Shown: piece after piece, positions 1 through 6,862 of the stretch
Numbering within the stretch: the stretch's first letter is position 1
Layout: the number at the start of each line of letters is the position of its first letter
DNA from: a virus
Length of the DNA stretch: 64,000 nt
Reading direction: 5' to 3' (one strand)
Virus record (IMG/VR): IMGVR_UViG_3300046461_000454
Span: 62,001 to 126,000 of that record
Notes under the pieces: generated by a model
Databases searched by the model: none
What the model was told of the DNA's origin: nothing
The model's input: only the letters and a program-made list of their open reading frames with translations
Position numbers and translations under genes: made by a program

Positions 1-24
1 GGAGCCACGCAAGCAAGGAGCCTG

Positions 25-438
25 ATGGCAACTACACGCGGCAGAATCGTTCAGGCCAATCAGGTCGTACTGGACCAGGTCGACTTCTTCGCGCCTGACG
101 GGTTTACGCGAGTGCAGGGGCTCGTTCCTGGGGTGTTAGTCTCGCAGGTCTTTTTCAACAACACGATCCAGCCGTGGCCGTTGGTCTCGGGGACAGCGGT
201 CACCGATGCTCAGGTGACGGCGGGCCGCATCTATTTCAACGAGATCACGGGGCATCCTGGCTTCTATAGCGTTCGCTTTCGGCCAGATGCCCTCGGATAC
301 TGGCGCAACCTACTCACGTACCCAGCCGGCCAGCAGATCTCCGCTCAAGATTTCGACGTAGTGCAATCTGCACCTGCGATGGAGTCCGGTCTCTCTGCTT
401 CATTTATCAAGCCTCCTGGAAGTGGGGGTTGCTGCTAG
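25..438 (+). CDS. small virion-type protein with Ig-like sandwich
   Basis: A 137-aa protein that I do not recognise as a named family. The ATG follows the ribosome binding site AAGGAG at 15-20. Residues 25-110 alternate beta-strand-like segments with a GFYSVRF motif and a final strand ending DFDVV. This pattern is also seen in the C-terminal half of the 1229-2044 product and in the N-extein at 2473, so a shared Ig-like sandwich is inferred. The C-terminus is GSGGCC, with two unusual terminal cysteines. Its stop lies 2 nt before the next start. A virion adaptor or decoration role is inferred from context only. Confidence 0.7.
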   Translation: MATTRGRIVQANQVVLDQVDFFAPDGFTRVQGLVPGVLVSQVFFNNTIQPWPLVSGTAVTDAQVTAGRIYFNEITGHPGFYSVRFRPDALGYWRNLLTYPAGQQISAQDFDVVQSAPAMESGLSASFIKPPGSGGCC

Positions 439-440
439 CT

Positions 441-824
441 ATGCCTAAGTCGATCTATCTTGACAATAATTTCTTGAACGCGGCGCTTCGTGGCATCCCG
501 TTCGTGCCGCCACCGGCAGTTTATGTGGCGCTCTACACGGTAGCCCCTGGTGTCGACAGCGCTGGCACCGAGGTTGCGGGCGGCGGCTATTTTCGCCAGC
601 TCGTAACGTTCACGGAGCCGGTGAACGGCCAAGTTGTAAGTGCCGTTGAGGTGTTGTTCCCCGTAGCTCAAGCGCTTTGGGGTTCGATTGTCGCGTTTGC
701 CTTCATAGACGCGAGCTCGGGTGGCAACATCCTGTACATCGGCAACTTGAGTGCGCCGAAGTTGGTGGATGTGTCGGACCAGGTCCGTATGCCAGCCGGG
801 CAGCTGATTTGCATCGAAGGGTAG
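441..824 (+). CDS. Gp80-like phage tail fibre/structural protein
   Basis: A 127-aa protein with the layout of a widespread short phage protein often annotated as tail fibre or Gp80-like. It starts with a 'YLDNNFLNAALRG' helix, then VYVALYT, a GTEV..GGGYFRQ segment, a WG...AFIDA strand and a GGNILYIGNL strand before the C-terminus. The order YvaLyt, GGgY.R, FP.A...WG, GGN.LY is the family signature as I know it; attachment to fibre or baseplate is inference. ATG 441 is preferred over the in-frame TTG at 429, because a GTGGGGG stretch ends about 13 nt upstream of the ATG and TTG would overlap the previous gene. Confidence 0.72.
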   Translation: MPKSIYLDNNFLNAALRGIPFVPPPAVYVALYTVAPGVDSAGTEVAGGGYFRQLVTFTEPVNGQVVSAVEVLFPVAQALWGSIVAFAFIDASSGGNILYIGNLSAPKLVDVSDQVRMPAGQLICIEG

Positions 825-872
825 AGCGCCGCTTGCGTTTGCCCGTTGAAAATAGATGAAGGAGAGATAGAT

Positions 873-1142
873 ATGTTAGCCGTTGAAGTTGTAACGATAG
901 TGGTGTCGATCCTTCTGTTGCTGAGTCGGTTCCTGCACGTCGCTCGGCCTGTGTGGAGCCACGTTCCGAAGCTAGTCGCTATACTGCTTCCCGCGGCCGT
1001 TGCTATTGTACCGCATACTGTGTGGTTGTACTTCCAGACCGACCCAGTGAATGACCTATTGTACTATGTGGTTTTCGGCCTGGCACTCACATCCCTAAGT
1101 GTACTTCCTGAGTTTGATGATGACGAAAAGTCCGGCGAGTAG
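873..1142 (+). CDS. small membrane protein, holin candidate
   Basis: An 89-aa, strongly hydrophobic protein with three likely membrane segments (about residues 3-22, 33-55 and 62-80) and a charged tail ending in EFDDDEKSGE. Size, three helices and a charged C-terminus fit class I holins, which perforate the host membrane to release endolysin. No endolysin gene is adjacent in the window, so the call rests on topology alone; another small phage membrane protein is equally possible. The ATG at 873 has an ideal GGAGAG at 861-866. An in-frame TTG at 846 is rejected in its favour. Confidence 0.6.
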   Translation: MLAVEVVTIVVSILLLLSRFLHVARPVWSHVPKLVAILLPAAVAIVPHTVWLYFQTDPVNDLLYYVVFGLALTSLSVLPEFDDDEKSGE

Positions 1143-1228
1143 CAGCACATCACCGCGTAGTTGACGCGTTGGGTCATCTCGGGGGCGTGGTTTCCCGGGA
1201 TGATTTTGTTTGAAGCGTGGATTAGGCG

Positions 1229-2044
1229 ATGGACCTCATCATTGACGTAGTCGGGACCGTGGTTGGAGCGGGGGAGCCGTCGGGTTCGCTGGCGGTGACG
1301 TTTGGCTTTGCCGGTTTGACTGGCGGCCAAGGCGCGCTAGGCGGGACGGCGCAGATAGACCCTGTGGTCACTCACACGTTCGAGGGTGTTGGAAGCCTCG
1401 CTGCGTCCCCTGTGAGCGTCTTCAATCTGTCCGGGCTCACTCGCGGCTCTGCGACCGTGGTCGAGCTGCCAATCCCAGGCGTCGAGGGAATCGCGACGGG
1501 CTCAGGTGATGCGAGCGTTGTCATCTCCAGGGGCATCGTCATCGGCGGCTACGCCATCGGCTCGAGCTCGGCGGTTCTTTCGGAACCGGAGCCAGTCTAT
1601 GGGCTCGCGGTTGTCACGGGGTTCATGGAAGTGATCTGTGTCCCGTACTCGATTTGTCGGACGCCCCTGGTCAAACAGAGCTTCCGGTGGGGCCATCAGT
1701 TCGGAATGGGGGACCTCACGATTTGCGTGACCGGCAAGGGCGGCAATCCCGTGGGGCCGGTCTGCATCAGCTACACGCTGTATCAGATTCAGCAGGGGTG
1801 CCAGCCTAAGCAAGTGGGGCCGTCCGGACGCAAGCCGGGCAACAGCAGCCTCGGTTGCTACTACGCAACCGGAACGGCGGGGGAGTGCGGCCAGCCGGGG
1901 TTGTGGGTGATTCGATGGAACTATCAAATATCCTTTGGTGCTAGCCCCATAGAGAAGGATTGCTACTTCTACGTGTTCGACTCGGTGTTGTGCCCTGTGC
2001 CCGGCGACACGCTACCTAGAACCTGTAAGTATGGATGGGATTAA
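1229..2044 (+). CDS. virion protein: glycine-rich repeats plus Ig-like domain
   Basis: A 271-aa protein with two parts. Residues 1-130 are Gly/Ala/Ser/Val-rich with loosely repeated strand segments such as GSLAVTFGFAGLTG and GSLAASPVSVFNLSGLTRG, suggesting a repetitive beta structure. Residues 140-260 contain ten or more cysteines and a domain reading as FGMGDLTICV, ISYTLYQI, GLWVIRWNYQISF and FYVFD. This part lines up with the N-extein at 2473 (LGRNDLNIYLV, ISYALYDF, GEYRVRWTFREI, EFSVTD), so the two are probably paralogues. The cysteine richness is odd for a phage cytoplasmic product. Function is unknown; an exposed head or tail accessory protein is a guess. Confidence 0.65.
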   Translation: MDLIIDVVGTVVGAGEPSGSLAVTFGFAGLTGGQGALGGTAQIDPVVTHTFEGVGSLAASPVSVFNLSGLTRGSATVVELPIPGVEGIATGSGDASVVISRGIVIGGYAIGSSSAVLSEPEPVYGLAVVTGFMEVICVPYSICRTPLVKQSFRWGHQFGMGDLTICVTGKGGNPVGPVCISYTLYQIQQGCQPKQVGPSGRKPGNSSLGCYYATGTAGECGQPGLWVIRWNYQISFGASPIEKDCYFYVFDSVLCPVPGDTLPRTCKYGWD

Positions 2045-2047
2045 GGC

Positions 2048-2449
2048 ATGAGACACGTCACGAGAAAATCGGCCCTGCAGGCGTTCGAGCTCGCGCTGAG
2101 GGAGGCTTCGCTAGCGGAGACGGTCGCGCATCGTTTCGCTAAGACCTTCCCGAGCAATGACGCTCTCAACAAGTATCTGCAGAAGCACCCCAATGCAGAC
2201 GCCAGATCCCATTCTGTCGCTAAACCCGACGACGCGAGCGACGAAGACAAGTTGATGAAGGACCTGAAGTCTAGAGCCAAGCACAACAAAAAGCAGGAGG
2301 GGAAGCCAAAGGAGCCTGCCAAGCCGGCGAAGAAGGAAGACAGGGAGCACGAGGACGCGTTGATGAAGGACCTGCAATCTAGGGCCAAGCACAACAAGAA
2401 GCAGGAGAAGAAGTCTGAGCCGCCGCCCGCGCCCAAGTCAGAGGACTGA
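2048..2449 (+). CDS. charged protein with duplicated 18-aa motif
   Basis: A 133-aa, highly charged Lys/Glu/Asp-rich protein that I do not recognise. Residues 1-50 look helical (QAFELALREASLAETVAHRF). The rest is two copies of a motif reading D.LMKDL.SRAKHNKKQE, at about residues 67-84 and 103-120, separated by a Lys/Pro-rich linker. The sequence is likely disordered or coiled and could bind nucleic acid or act as a scaffold, but nothing shows which. It starts 3 nt after the previous stop. Confidence 0.6.
   Translation: MRHVTRKSALQAFELALREASLAETVAHRFAKTFPSNDALNKYLQKHPNADARSHSVAKPDDASDEDKLMKDLKSRAKHNKKQEGKPKEPAKPAKKEDREHEDALMKDLQSRAKHNKKQEKKSEPPPAPKSED
2246..2407 (+). repeat. two direct 54-bp repeats
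   Basis: Copy 1 is 2246-2299 and copy 2 is 2354-2407, exactly 108 bp apart. They encode the duplicated D.LMKDL.SRAKHNKKQE motif and differ at only a few, mostly third-codon, positions, which points to a fairly recent internal duplication. Confidence 0.85.
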
Positions 2450-2472
2450 ACCGTCAGGGGGCTAGGTGACGC

Positions 2473-3000
2473 ATGACTAACTTCTACAGGGGACAGCAGC
2501 TTGGCCGGAATGATCTAAACATCTATCTGGTCAATGCCGCCAACACGCCGGTGAACGCCGCGGAGATTTCGTACGCCCTGTACGACTTCACGACGGGTCA
2601 GGAGGTGCTTGTTGGTATCCCCTTGCGCATTCCGGCCAACCCGTCGGTTGGGGAGTACTTCGCGAGCATCATCGTCCCGCTTGACGCCAATCTGGGCGAG
2701 TACCGGGTCCGCTGGACGTTCCGTGAGATCATCGGCGGTGCGCAGCAGCAGGTGGTGCAGGAGTTCTCGGTCACCGACAAGGCGGGGCTGTCTACTAGCA
2801 GCGCGAGCATGATCACCGGGGGTGCTATCAACGCGACGGCGATTGAATACGACCTGATGGGCCGTCTGCGCATTCTACTTAGAGACAACTGCGTTGGCGG
2901 TGAGGAGCTGGTCGAGGTAGACTTAGGCGGGGAGAGAGTGGTCATTAGTATGGAAGATCTCTGGAGGGCGGTGAAGGATGCAGACGCACCCACAACTTAA
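2473..3000 (+). CDS. fractured virion protein, N-terminal piece ending in a split-intein N-half
   Basis: A 175-aa product in two parts. Residues 1-139 are the N-extein: an Ig-like domain (LNIYLVNA, ISYALYDFTTG, GEYRVRWTF, QEFSVTD) followed by a helix ending LLRDN. Residues 140-175 begin at Cys140 with CVGGEELVEVDLGGERV..SMEDLW and read as the first block of an intein. The gene stops there, and no intein C-block is present. The matching C-half begins at 3879. After trans-splicing the junction would read LLRDN|SPDRNYHF. The last 23 nt overlap the nuclease gene at 2978. The N-extein has an apparent paralogue in the 1229-2044 product, so the host protein is probably a virion component. Confidence 0.82.
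   Translation: MTNFYRGQQLGRNDLNIYLVNAANTPVNAAEISYALYDFTTGQEVLVGIPLRIPANPSVGEYFASIIVPLDANLGEYRVRWTFREIIGGAQQQVVQEFSVTDKAGLSTSSASMITGGAINATAIEYDLMGRLRILLRDNCVGGEELVEVDLGGERVVISMEDLWRAVKDADAPTT
2890..2997 (+). other. split intein, N-terminal fragment (36 aa)
   Basis: Runs from the Cys140 codon TGC at 2890-2892 to the last sense codon. It aligns without gaps over its first 25 residues to the start of the complete intein at 4524: C/S at position 1, V.V near position 8, GE(E/R), and S(L/M)EDL(Y/W). The nucleophile is Cys1. At 36 aa against a 124-aa C-fragment the break is close to the N-terminus, the atypical split pattern, rather than the usual long-N/short-C split of DnaE inteins. Confidence 0.82.
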
Positions 3001-3886
3001 GCCGCTGCTAGTCAAGTATGGAATTTCTGCCGACCTGTTCTCGAAAAAAGGGCGTCTACCTCGTGATCTAAAGTGGGTGCGAGAGAAGCGCCGCGACATC
3101 ATTACGGAGCTGCATTCCGCTGGAGTTCCTTGGTTAGATATCTGTGGGATTACCGGCCTCTCTTTGGCAGCGATCCAGAGGGGAACGCGAGCTACGTGGA
3201 ACGAGGCCTCTCGCGACAATCGCCGGGCCAGCGCCGCACGAACGGCGCGGGCTCGGAAAGGCGAGTTGAAGCCGTGGCTGAGCGATCAGCTAGAACGTGA
3301 CTGGAAAGCTGGAAAGTTTGACTTTCACCGCGGTAGGGAGCGTTCGGAGGTAGAGCGAGAGGCCTTGCGGGCCGCTCATGCGCGACCGGAGGTCAAAGCA
3401 CGTATCGTGAGGGCCGCCAAGGATAGATGGTTGAGGCCAGCCGAGCGTGAGCACTTGTTGCGTTTTCATCGTTCTAAGGTTGAAAGGCGGCGCCGCTCAG
3501 AGGCTCAAGCAGCTCGCATGAAGGCGGAGCCGTCCAAGTGGGTCCGTGGCAAGTCGGAGCGCGTGACTCTTCGGAAGGGCACCAGGGCGGAGGTGCTGAC
3601 CCGCAGTAGTTTTGAGAGACGGGCGATCGAGATCCTGGAAGCGAGCCCAGATGTGGTCTCCTATGCGTTCGAGGAGTCCCTGCGGGACGCTTCTGGGTGC
3701 TTCTTGCCGGACTTCATCGTTTCGTTCGAGGATGGCTCTAAGACGCTGATTGAAGTGAAGGCTGCCTGGGTGTTGAAGTTGCCGTCTAACCACCAGGTTC
3801 GACGTAGGCTGGCGCGAGCCCGTCGGTATGCCCACGCGCAGGGCTGGGATTTTGCCGTGTGTACGGAGGTGCAGCTCTATGCTTGA
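2978..3886 (+). CDS. putative homing endonuclease, TnsA/PD-(D/E)XK-like
   Basis: A 302-aa free-standing nuclease gene between the two halves of a split intein. Residues 35-65 look like a helix-turn-helix (AGVPWLDICGITGLSLAAIQ). Residues 75-200 are very basic. Residues 205-265 give a restriction-endonuclease-fold signature: FERRAIEILE (Glu213), LPDFIV (Asp245) and LIEVKAAW (Glu259, Lys261), the E...D...ExK spacing typical of TnsA-type nucleases. The start overlaps the N-intein gene by 23 nt and has GGAGG at 2963-2967. Its 3' end overlaps the next start by 8 nt. Split inteins with an intervening endonuclease were described as 'fractured genes', with a Vsr-like nuclease family; this catalytic motif looks TnsA-like instead. 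Homing activity is inferred from position. Confidence 0.75.
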   Translation: MQTHPQLKPLLVKYGISADLFSKKGRLPRDLKWVREKRRDIITELHSAGVPWLDICGITGLSLAAIQRGTRATWNEASRDNRRASAARTARARKGELKPWLSDQLERDWKAGKFDFHRGRERSEVEREALRAAHARPEVKARIVRAAKDRWLRPAEREHLLRFHRSKVERRRRSEAQAARMKAEPSKWVRGKSERVTLRKGTRAEVLTRSSFERRAIEILEASPDVVSYAFEESLRDASGCFLPDFIVSFEDGSKTLIEVKAAWVLKLPSNHQVRRRLARARRYAHAQGWDFAVCTEVQLYA

Positions 3887-4250
3887 CGAGGGGTTAGCCA
3901 GTAGGGTCCGTGAGGCTTTCAGCCGGGGCGAGCTAAAGGTGTTGTCCGTGTCTCCGCTGGGTGAGCGAGCATGGAAGAAAATCTTGAATGTTACCCGGGC
4001 AGAAGTTGGGGCTGAGGAGATCATCGAGGTCACATCCGACCGCGGAGTCGCGGTCCTCACAGGGGGCCATCGAGTGTTTGTGACTCCTGTTGAGAAGTGC
4101 GAAGCTTGCCAATTGCGCGCCGGGATGTCCGTTGAAGGGGAGAGCATTCGCGGGGTGCGCCGTGTTGAGAGCCGGCAGTTCATGTTCGACCTGACGGCCG
4201 CGGATTGGCACAACTTCATTCTGGCTAGATCTGGGTTGCTCGTCTCAAAC
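3879..4250 (+). other. split intein, C-terminal fragment (124 aa)
   Basis: Contains the block B motif LTGGHRVF (TxxH) at about residues 60-67, and blocks F and G at the end: FDLTAADWHNFI, then GLLVSN followed by Ser+1 (TCC at 4251). The last residue is the expected Asn. The penultimate residue is Ser where most inteins have His. The early part (GLASRVREAFSRGELKVLSV) lines up with GLDRIKAAYTAGTLKVRSV in the complete intein downstream. Confidence 0.85.
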
Positions 4251-5228
4251 TCCCCGGATCGCAATTACCATTTCAGACCTCCATCTCACGAAGAGACGGT
4301 CCAACAGTTTAGTCGAGTGTTCGGTTACATCTGGGAGGACGTCGAGCTGCAGGAATACCTGAACCGCTCGCTCGACCTGATCTCGTCTGCGCCTCCGCGC
4401 ACGCCATTTCAGACAGTTGATCAGATGGTGATGTTCCGGCCTGAGTGGCGCACGTTACTCCTAACAGGGGCCATGATGTTTGCCATTCAGGCGGTACGTT
4501 TGAACTGGATCGCCGACGAATTTTCTCTTGTGGGCGACACAAAAGTCGCCGTCTTGATTGATGGTGAGGAGATTCACCTCAGCCTTGAGGATCTGTATGG
4601 CATCGTGGAAACGCCGGGTTTGGATAGAATCAAGGCGGCGTACACGGCTGGCACTCTCAAGGTCCGCTCTGTAGAGGGCCGGTCGGCGGTGGAGGCAGTC
4701 GTATCCGCGGTGCTGCGCCACTCTACGCCAAACAAACCGATCTATCGGGTATGCGTGGGCTCCGCTTCCGTGTCCGTGACAGGCGATCACAGCTTGTTCG
4801 GGCTCAGAGAGGGCGCGCTAGTTCCGGTGCGGGTCGACTCCCTTATGGTCGGCTCTAGCCTGGTTGTGGTGCGAGACGGCGTGGTGGGCTTGGAGCGCGT
4901 GGAGAGCATTTTGATGCTGCCCCCGGTGGACCACACCTACGATCTGTCGGTGCCCGGTCCGCAGAACTTCGTTCTGTCCAACGGGGTGCTCGCTCATAAC
5001 TCCTACTCGATCGGCGGGGTCTCTCTTGACCTCGAGAAGTCGAGCAAGTACGAAGGCGCGTTCCAGTCGCTGTCTGACCAGTTCGACAAACAGTTAGAGA
5101 ACACGAAGGCAACCGTGAACATCATCAAGGGTCTGCAGCAGCCCCGGTTCGGCATGGGCCTGCGAAGCGCGTTTGGCCCCTACGTGGGCCGCGGTGTCTT
5201 GAGCCCGCAGAAGTTCATCGGGTTCTAG
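3879..5228 (+). CDS. fractured virion protein, C-terminal piece with split-intein C-half and a complete mini-intein
   Basis: A 449-aa product. Residues 1-124 are the split-intein C-half, ending LLVSN|S. Residues 125-215 are extein (SPDRNYHFRPP ... RLNWIADEF). Residues 216-374 are an uninterrupted 159-aa mini-intein. Residues 375-449 are the final extein (SYSIGGVSLDLEKSSKY ... LSPQKFIGF). Removing both inteins and adding the 139-aa N-extein gives about 305 aa. The mini-intein sits before a conserved-looking SYSIGGVSLDLE segment, as inteins usually do. I chose ATG 3879 because GGAGGT lies at 3865-3870 and the start overlaps the nuclease stop. An in-frame upstream ATG at 3828 has no such site. 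The extein function is unknown; it lies among structural genes. Confidence 0.83.
   Translation: MLDEGLASRVREAFSRGELKVLSVSPLGERAWKKILNVTRAEVGAEEIIEVTSDRGVAVLTGGHRVFVTPVEKCEACQLRAGMSVEGESIRGVRRVESRQFMFDLTAADWHNFILARSGLLVSNSPDRNYHFRPPSHEETVQQFSRVFGYIWEDVELQEYLNRSLDLISSAPPRTPFQTVDQMVMFRPEWRTLLLTGAMMFAIQAVRLNWIADEFSLVGDTKVAVLIDGEEIHLSLEDLYGIVETPGLDRIKAAYTAGTLKVRSVEGRSAVEAVVSAVLRHSTPNKPIYRVCVGSASVSVTGDHSLFGLREGALVPVRVDSLMVGSSLVVVRDGVVGLERVESILMLPPVDHTYDLSVPGPQNFVLSNGVLAHNSYSIGGVSLDLEKSSKYEGAFQSLSDQFDKQLENTKATVNIIKGLQQPRFGMGLRSAFGPYVGRGVLSPQKFIGF
4524..5000 (+). other. complete cis mini-intein (159 aa, no endonuclease)
   Basis: Begins at Ser (TCT, 4524-4526) with SLVGDTKVAVLIDGEE. It carries block B SVTGDHSLF, block F TYDLSVPGPQNFVLS and block G GVLAHN, followed by Ser+1 (TCC at 5001). 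The canonical C-terminal His-Asn pair is present. Ser instead of Cys at position 1 is less common but known. No endonuclease domain is present. Its 159 aa nearly equals the 36+124 aa of the split intein in the same gene, and the two align along their length. Confidence 0.86.
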
Positions 5229-5263
5229 TCGTGCTCGGCGGATGGCTAGGCTAGGAGGCCAAG

Positions 5264-6061
5264 GTGGGGTACAGCTACGACCGCAGAATGGCGGCGCGAC
5301 CGATTCGCATAGACAAGGCAACGATCAGGTATGCCGTCGAAAAGGACTTGGTCCCGCAGATAAAGCGCTGGCTGAAGCGTCACCCGCATCCGGACCAGCC
5401 GATCGGCAGCAGTGCTCGAACCGGGCTGGCCGAAACGAATTTCTACGCGGATTCGGTCGACGGGCAGGAGCAGCTCCGGATCGATGTCATCGTGATTGCA
5501 GCTGCTTCCAGCGCCAAGAAGTTTCCGGTGCTAGGCGGAGAGGCCGGGCGACGGCGCTTCGAAAATGGCTCTGCCGTCGTGCAGGTCGTACTTTGGCTGA
5601 ATGGCGCCATTTCTCCGAACGAGTACCTGGGTACTAACGGGCCGGATCGAGACCTCACCAACTTTGTCACAGAGTACTTTCAGCCGTTGGGCGAGTGTAC
5701 TCACGAGACATGCCTTCCGTATGGTCTGTACAGCATCTTGATTCACGAGGTGACCCACGCCGCGGAGGCGGCGTTTCGCGCACCGCGTCAGTACGAGCAT
5801 GACGAGGACCACAAGGTCAAGGACCAGAAAAGTTATGTAAACGACCCGAAAGAGGTCCGTGCGTTCATGCAACAGGTGGTCGATGAGACAGTGCGAATGG
5901 CACACAAGCTCAAGGAGCACATGAACGGGCGCCAGTTAGTCGACACGTCGTTGCGGCTGTCTTTTACGTGGTCGGCGATCGAGAAGGATCTCAACGCCCG
6001 CAGCCGTAAGCTGATCTTGACAGCGGTTTACCAGGCGTTTTCGGAGGCCGAACTGTTATAG
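5264..6061 (+). CDS. zinc metallopeptidase-like protein (HEXXH)
   Basis: A 265-aa protein with the zincin motif LIHEVTHAAE: His161, Glu162 and His165. A conserved-looking NDPKEVRAF segment follows 30 residues later, where Glu197 could be the third zinc ligand, giving a gluzincin-type arrangement. Residues 60-110 form a strand-rich N-terminal part. No signal peptide is visible, so it would act in the cytoplasm or in the virion. The substrate is unknown; processing of a virion protein or of host peptidoglycan-linked peptides are both guesses. The start is taken as GTG 5264 (AGGAGG at 5250-5255); an ATG at 5288 is possible. Confidence 0.75.
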   Translation: MGYSYDRRMAARPIRIDKATIRYAVEKDLVPQIKRWLKRHPHPDQPIGSSARTGLAETNFYADSVDGQEQLRIDVIVIAAASSAKKFPVLGGEAGRRRFENGSAVVQVVLWLNGAISPNEYLGTNGPDRDLTNFVTEYFQPLGECTHETCLPYGLYSILIHEVTHAAEAAFRAPRQYEHDEDHKVKDQKSYVNDPKEVRAFMQQVVDETVRMAHKLKEHMNGRQLVDTSLRLSFTWSAIEKDLNARSRKLILTAVYQAFSEAELL

Positions 6062-6109
6062 ACTCCTTATGAAATTACACTGGTAGGCCTTCACCGGAGA
6101 ATTTGCTTT

Positions 6110-6862
6110 ATGCTTTCTTCTCGCGTAGCTCCTACTGGCTATTGGTGGCGTGGAAGACCTAATTTCGGCGATCTTTTGACACCTTTGCTGTTGTCACACT
6201 TTGCCGATCTGGAGGTGGCGTGGGCTCCAGTCAGCGAAGCAAACTTTGTGTGCGTCGGTTCTGTCCTAGAGCATCTACCTCCGGGCTGGGCCGGAACGAT
6301 CATTGGCTCGGGTAAGTTGAAGGAGGGCAGCAGCATTGATCTATCGCGAGCGCAGGTATTGGCGCTACGCGGGCCGCTGACAGCGCAGTGCGTAAAGGGT
6401 GTGAAAAAGGAGTTTGTCCTTGGTGACGCGGGGCTTCTTGCGGACGAGCTCGTGCCGCGGCAGGAGAAGAAGCACGCGCTTGGGATAGTTCCGCACTGGT
6501 CGGACACGACCTTGGAGCAAAGGCCTGAGTTCCTGCGTTACAATCCCGTGATTATTCGCCCAACGGAGGACCCGCTTGAGGTGATACGCAAGATCGGTGA
6601 GTGCCGGAAAATCGTTTCCTCATCGCTCCATGGGATCATCGTGGCGGATGCCTTTGGTATCCCGCGGCGAATTGAGATGACGGAGAGATTTGCCAAGGAG
6701 GGCGGAGACTTCAAGTTCCGCGATCACTGTGCCGCCGTTGGCGTCCCCTTTCAGATTGGGGTGACTCAGGAGGCACATCGCTACAAGGTTCAAGATCGTC
6801 AGCACGAACTTTTCGACGTGTTCGAGGAGTACGGGCGCAAACTGGCGGGGTTGTCCAAATGA
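6110..6862 (+). CDS. polysaccharide pyruvyl transferase-like protein
   Basis: A 250-aa protein with features of the polysaccharide pyruvyl transferase family: an N-terminal NFGDLLTPLLL segment, LALRGPLTAQ near residue 85, VLGDAGLLAD near residue 103, and the C-terminal signature IVSSSLHGIIVADAFGIP near residue 168. Members move pyruvate from phosphoenolpyruvate to sugars in surface polysaccharides. At 250 aa it is short compared with many bacterial members. It overlaps the glycosyltransferase start by 4 nt (ATGA). An AT-richer 48-nt gap precedes it, with CCGGAGA as ribosome binding site. The pair may modify a virion or host surface glycan. Confidence 0.8.
   Translation: MLSSRVAPTGYWWRGRPNFGDLLTPLLLSHFADLEVAWAPVSEANFVCVGSVLEHLPPGWAGTIIGSGKLKEGSSIDLSRAQVLALRGPLTAQCVKGVKKEFVLGDAGLLADELVPRQEKKHALGIVPHWSDTTLEQRPEFLRYNPVIIRPTEDPLEVIRKIGECRKIVSSSLHGIIVADAFGIPRRIEMTERFAKEGGDFKFRDHCAAVGVPFQIGVTQEAHRYKVQDRQHELFDVFEEYGRKLAGLSK

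Noticed and set aside
1152-1168. Short hairpin CGCGT...ACGCG in the gap before 1229
   Set aside because: Only 5 bp with a 5-nt loop and no T-tract; expected by chance in GC-rich DNA.
3497-4264. Minus-strand ORF (255 aa) over the nuclease and intein
   Set aside because: It lies over two convincing plus-strand genes with motifs; shadow composition.
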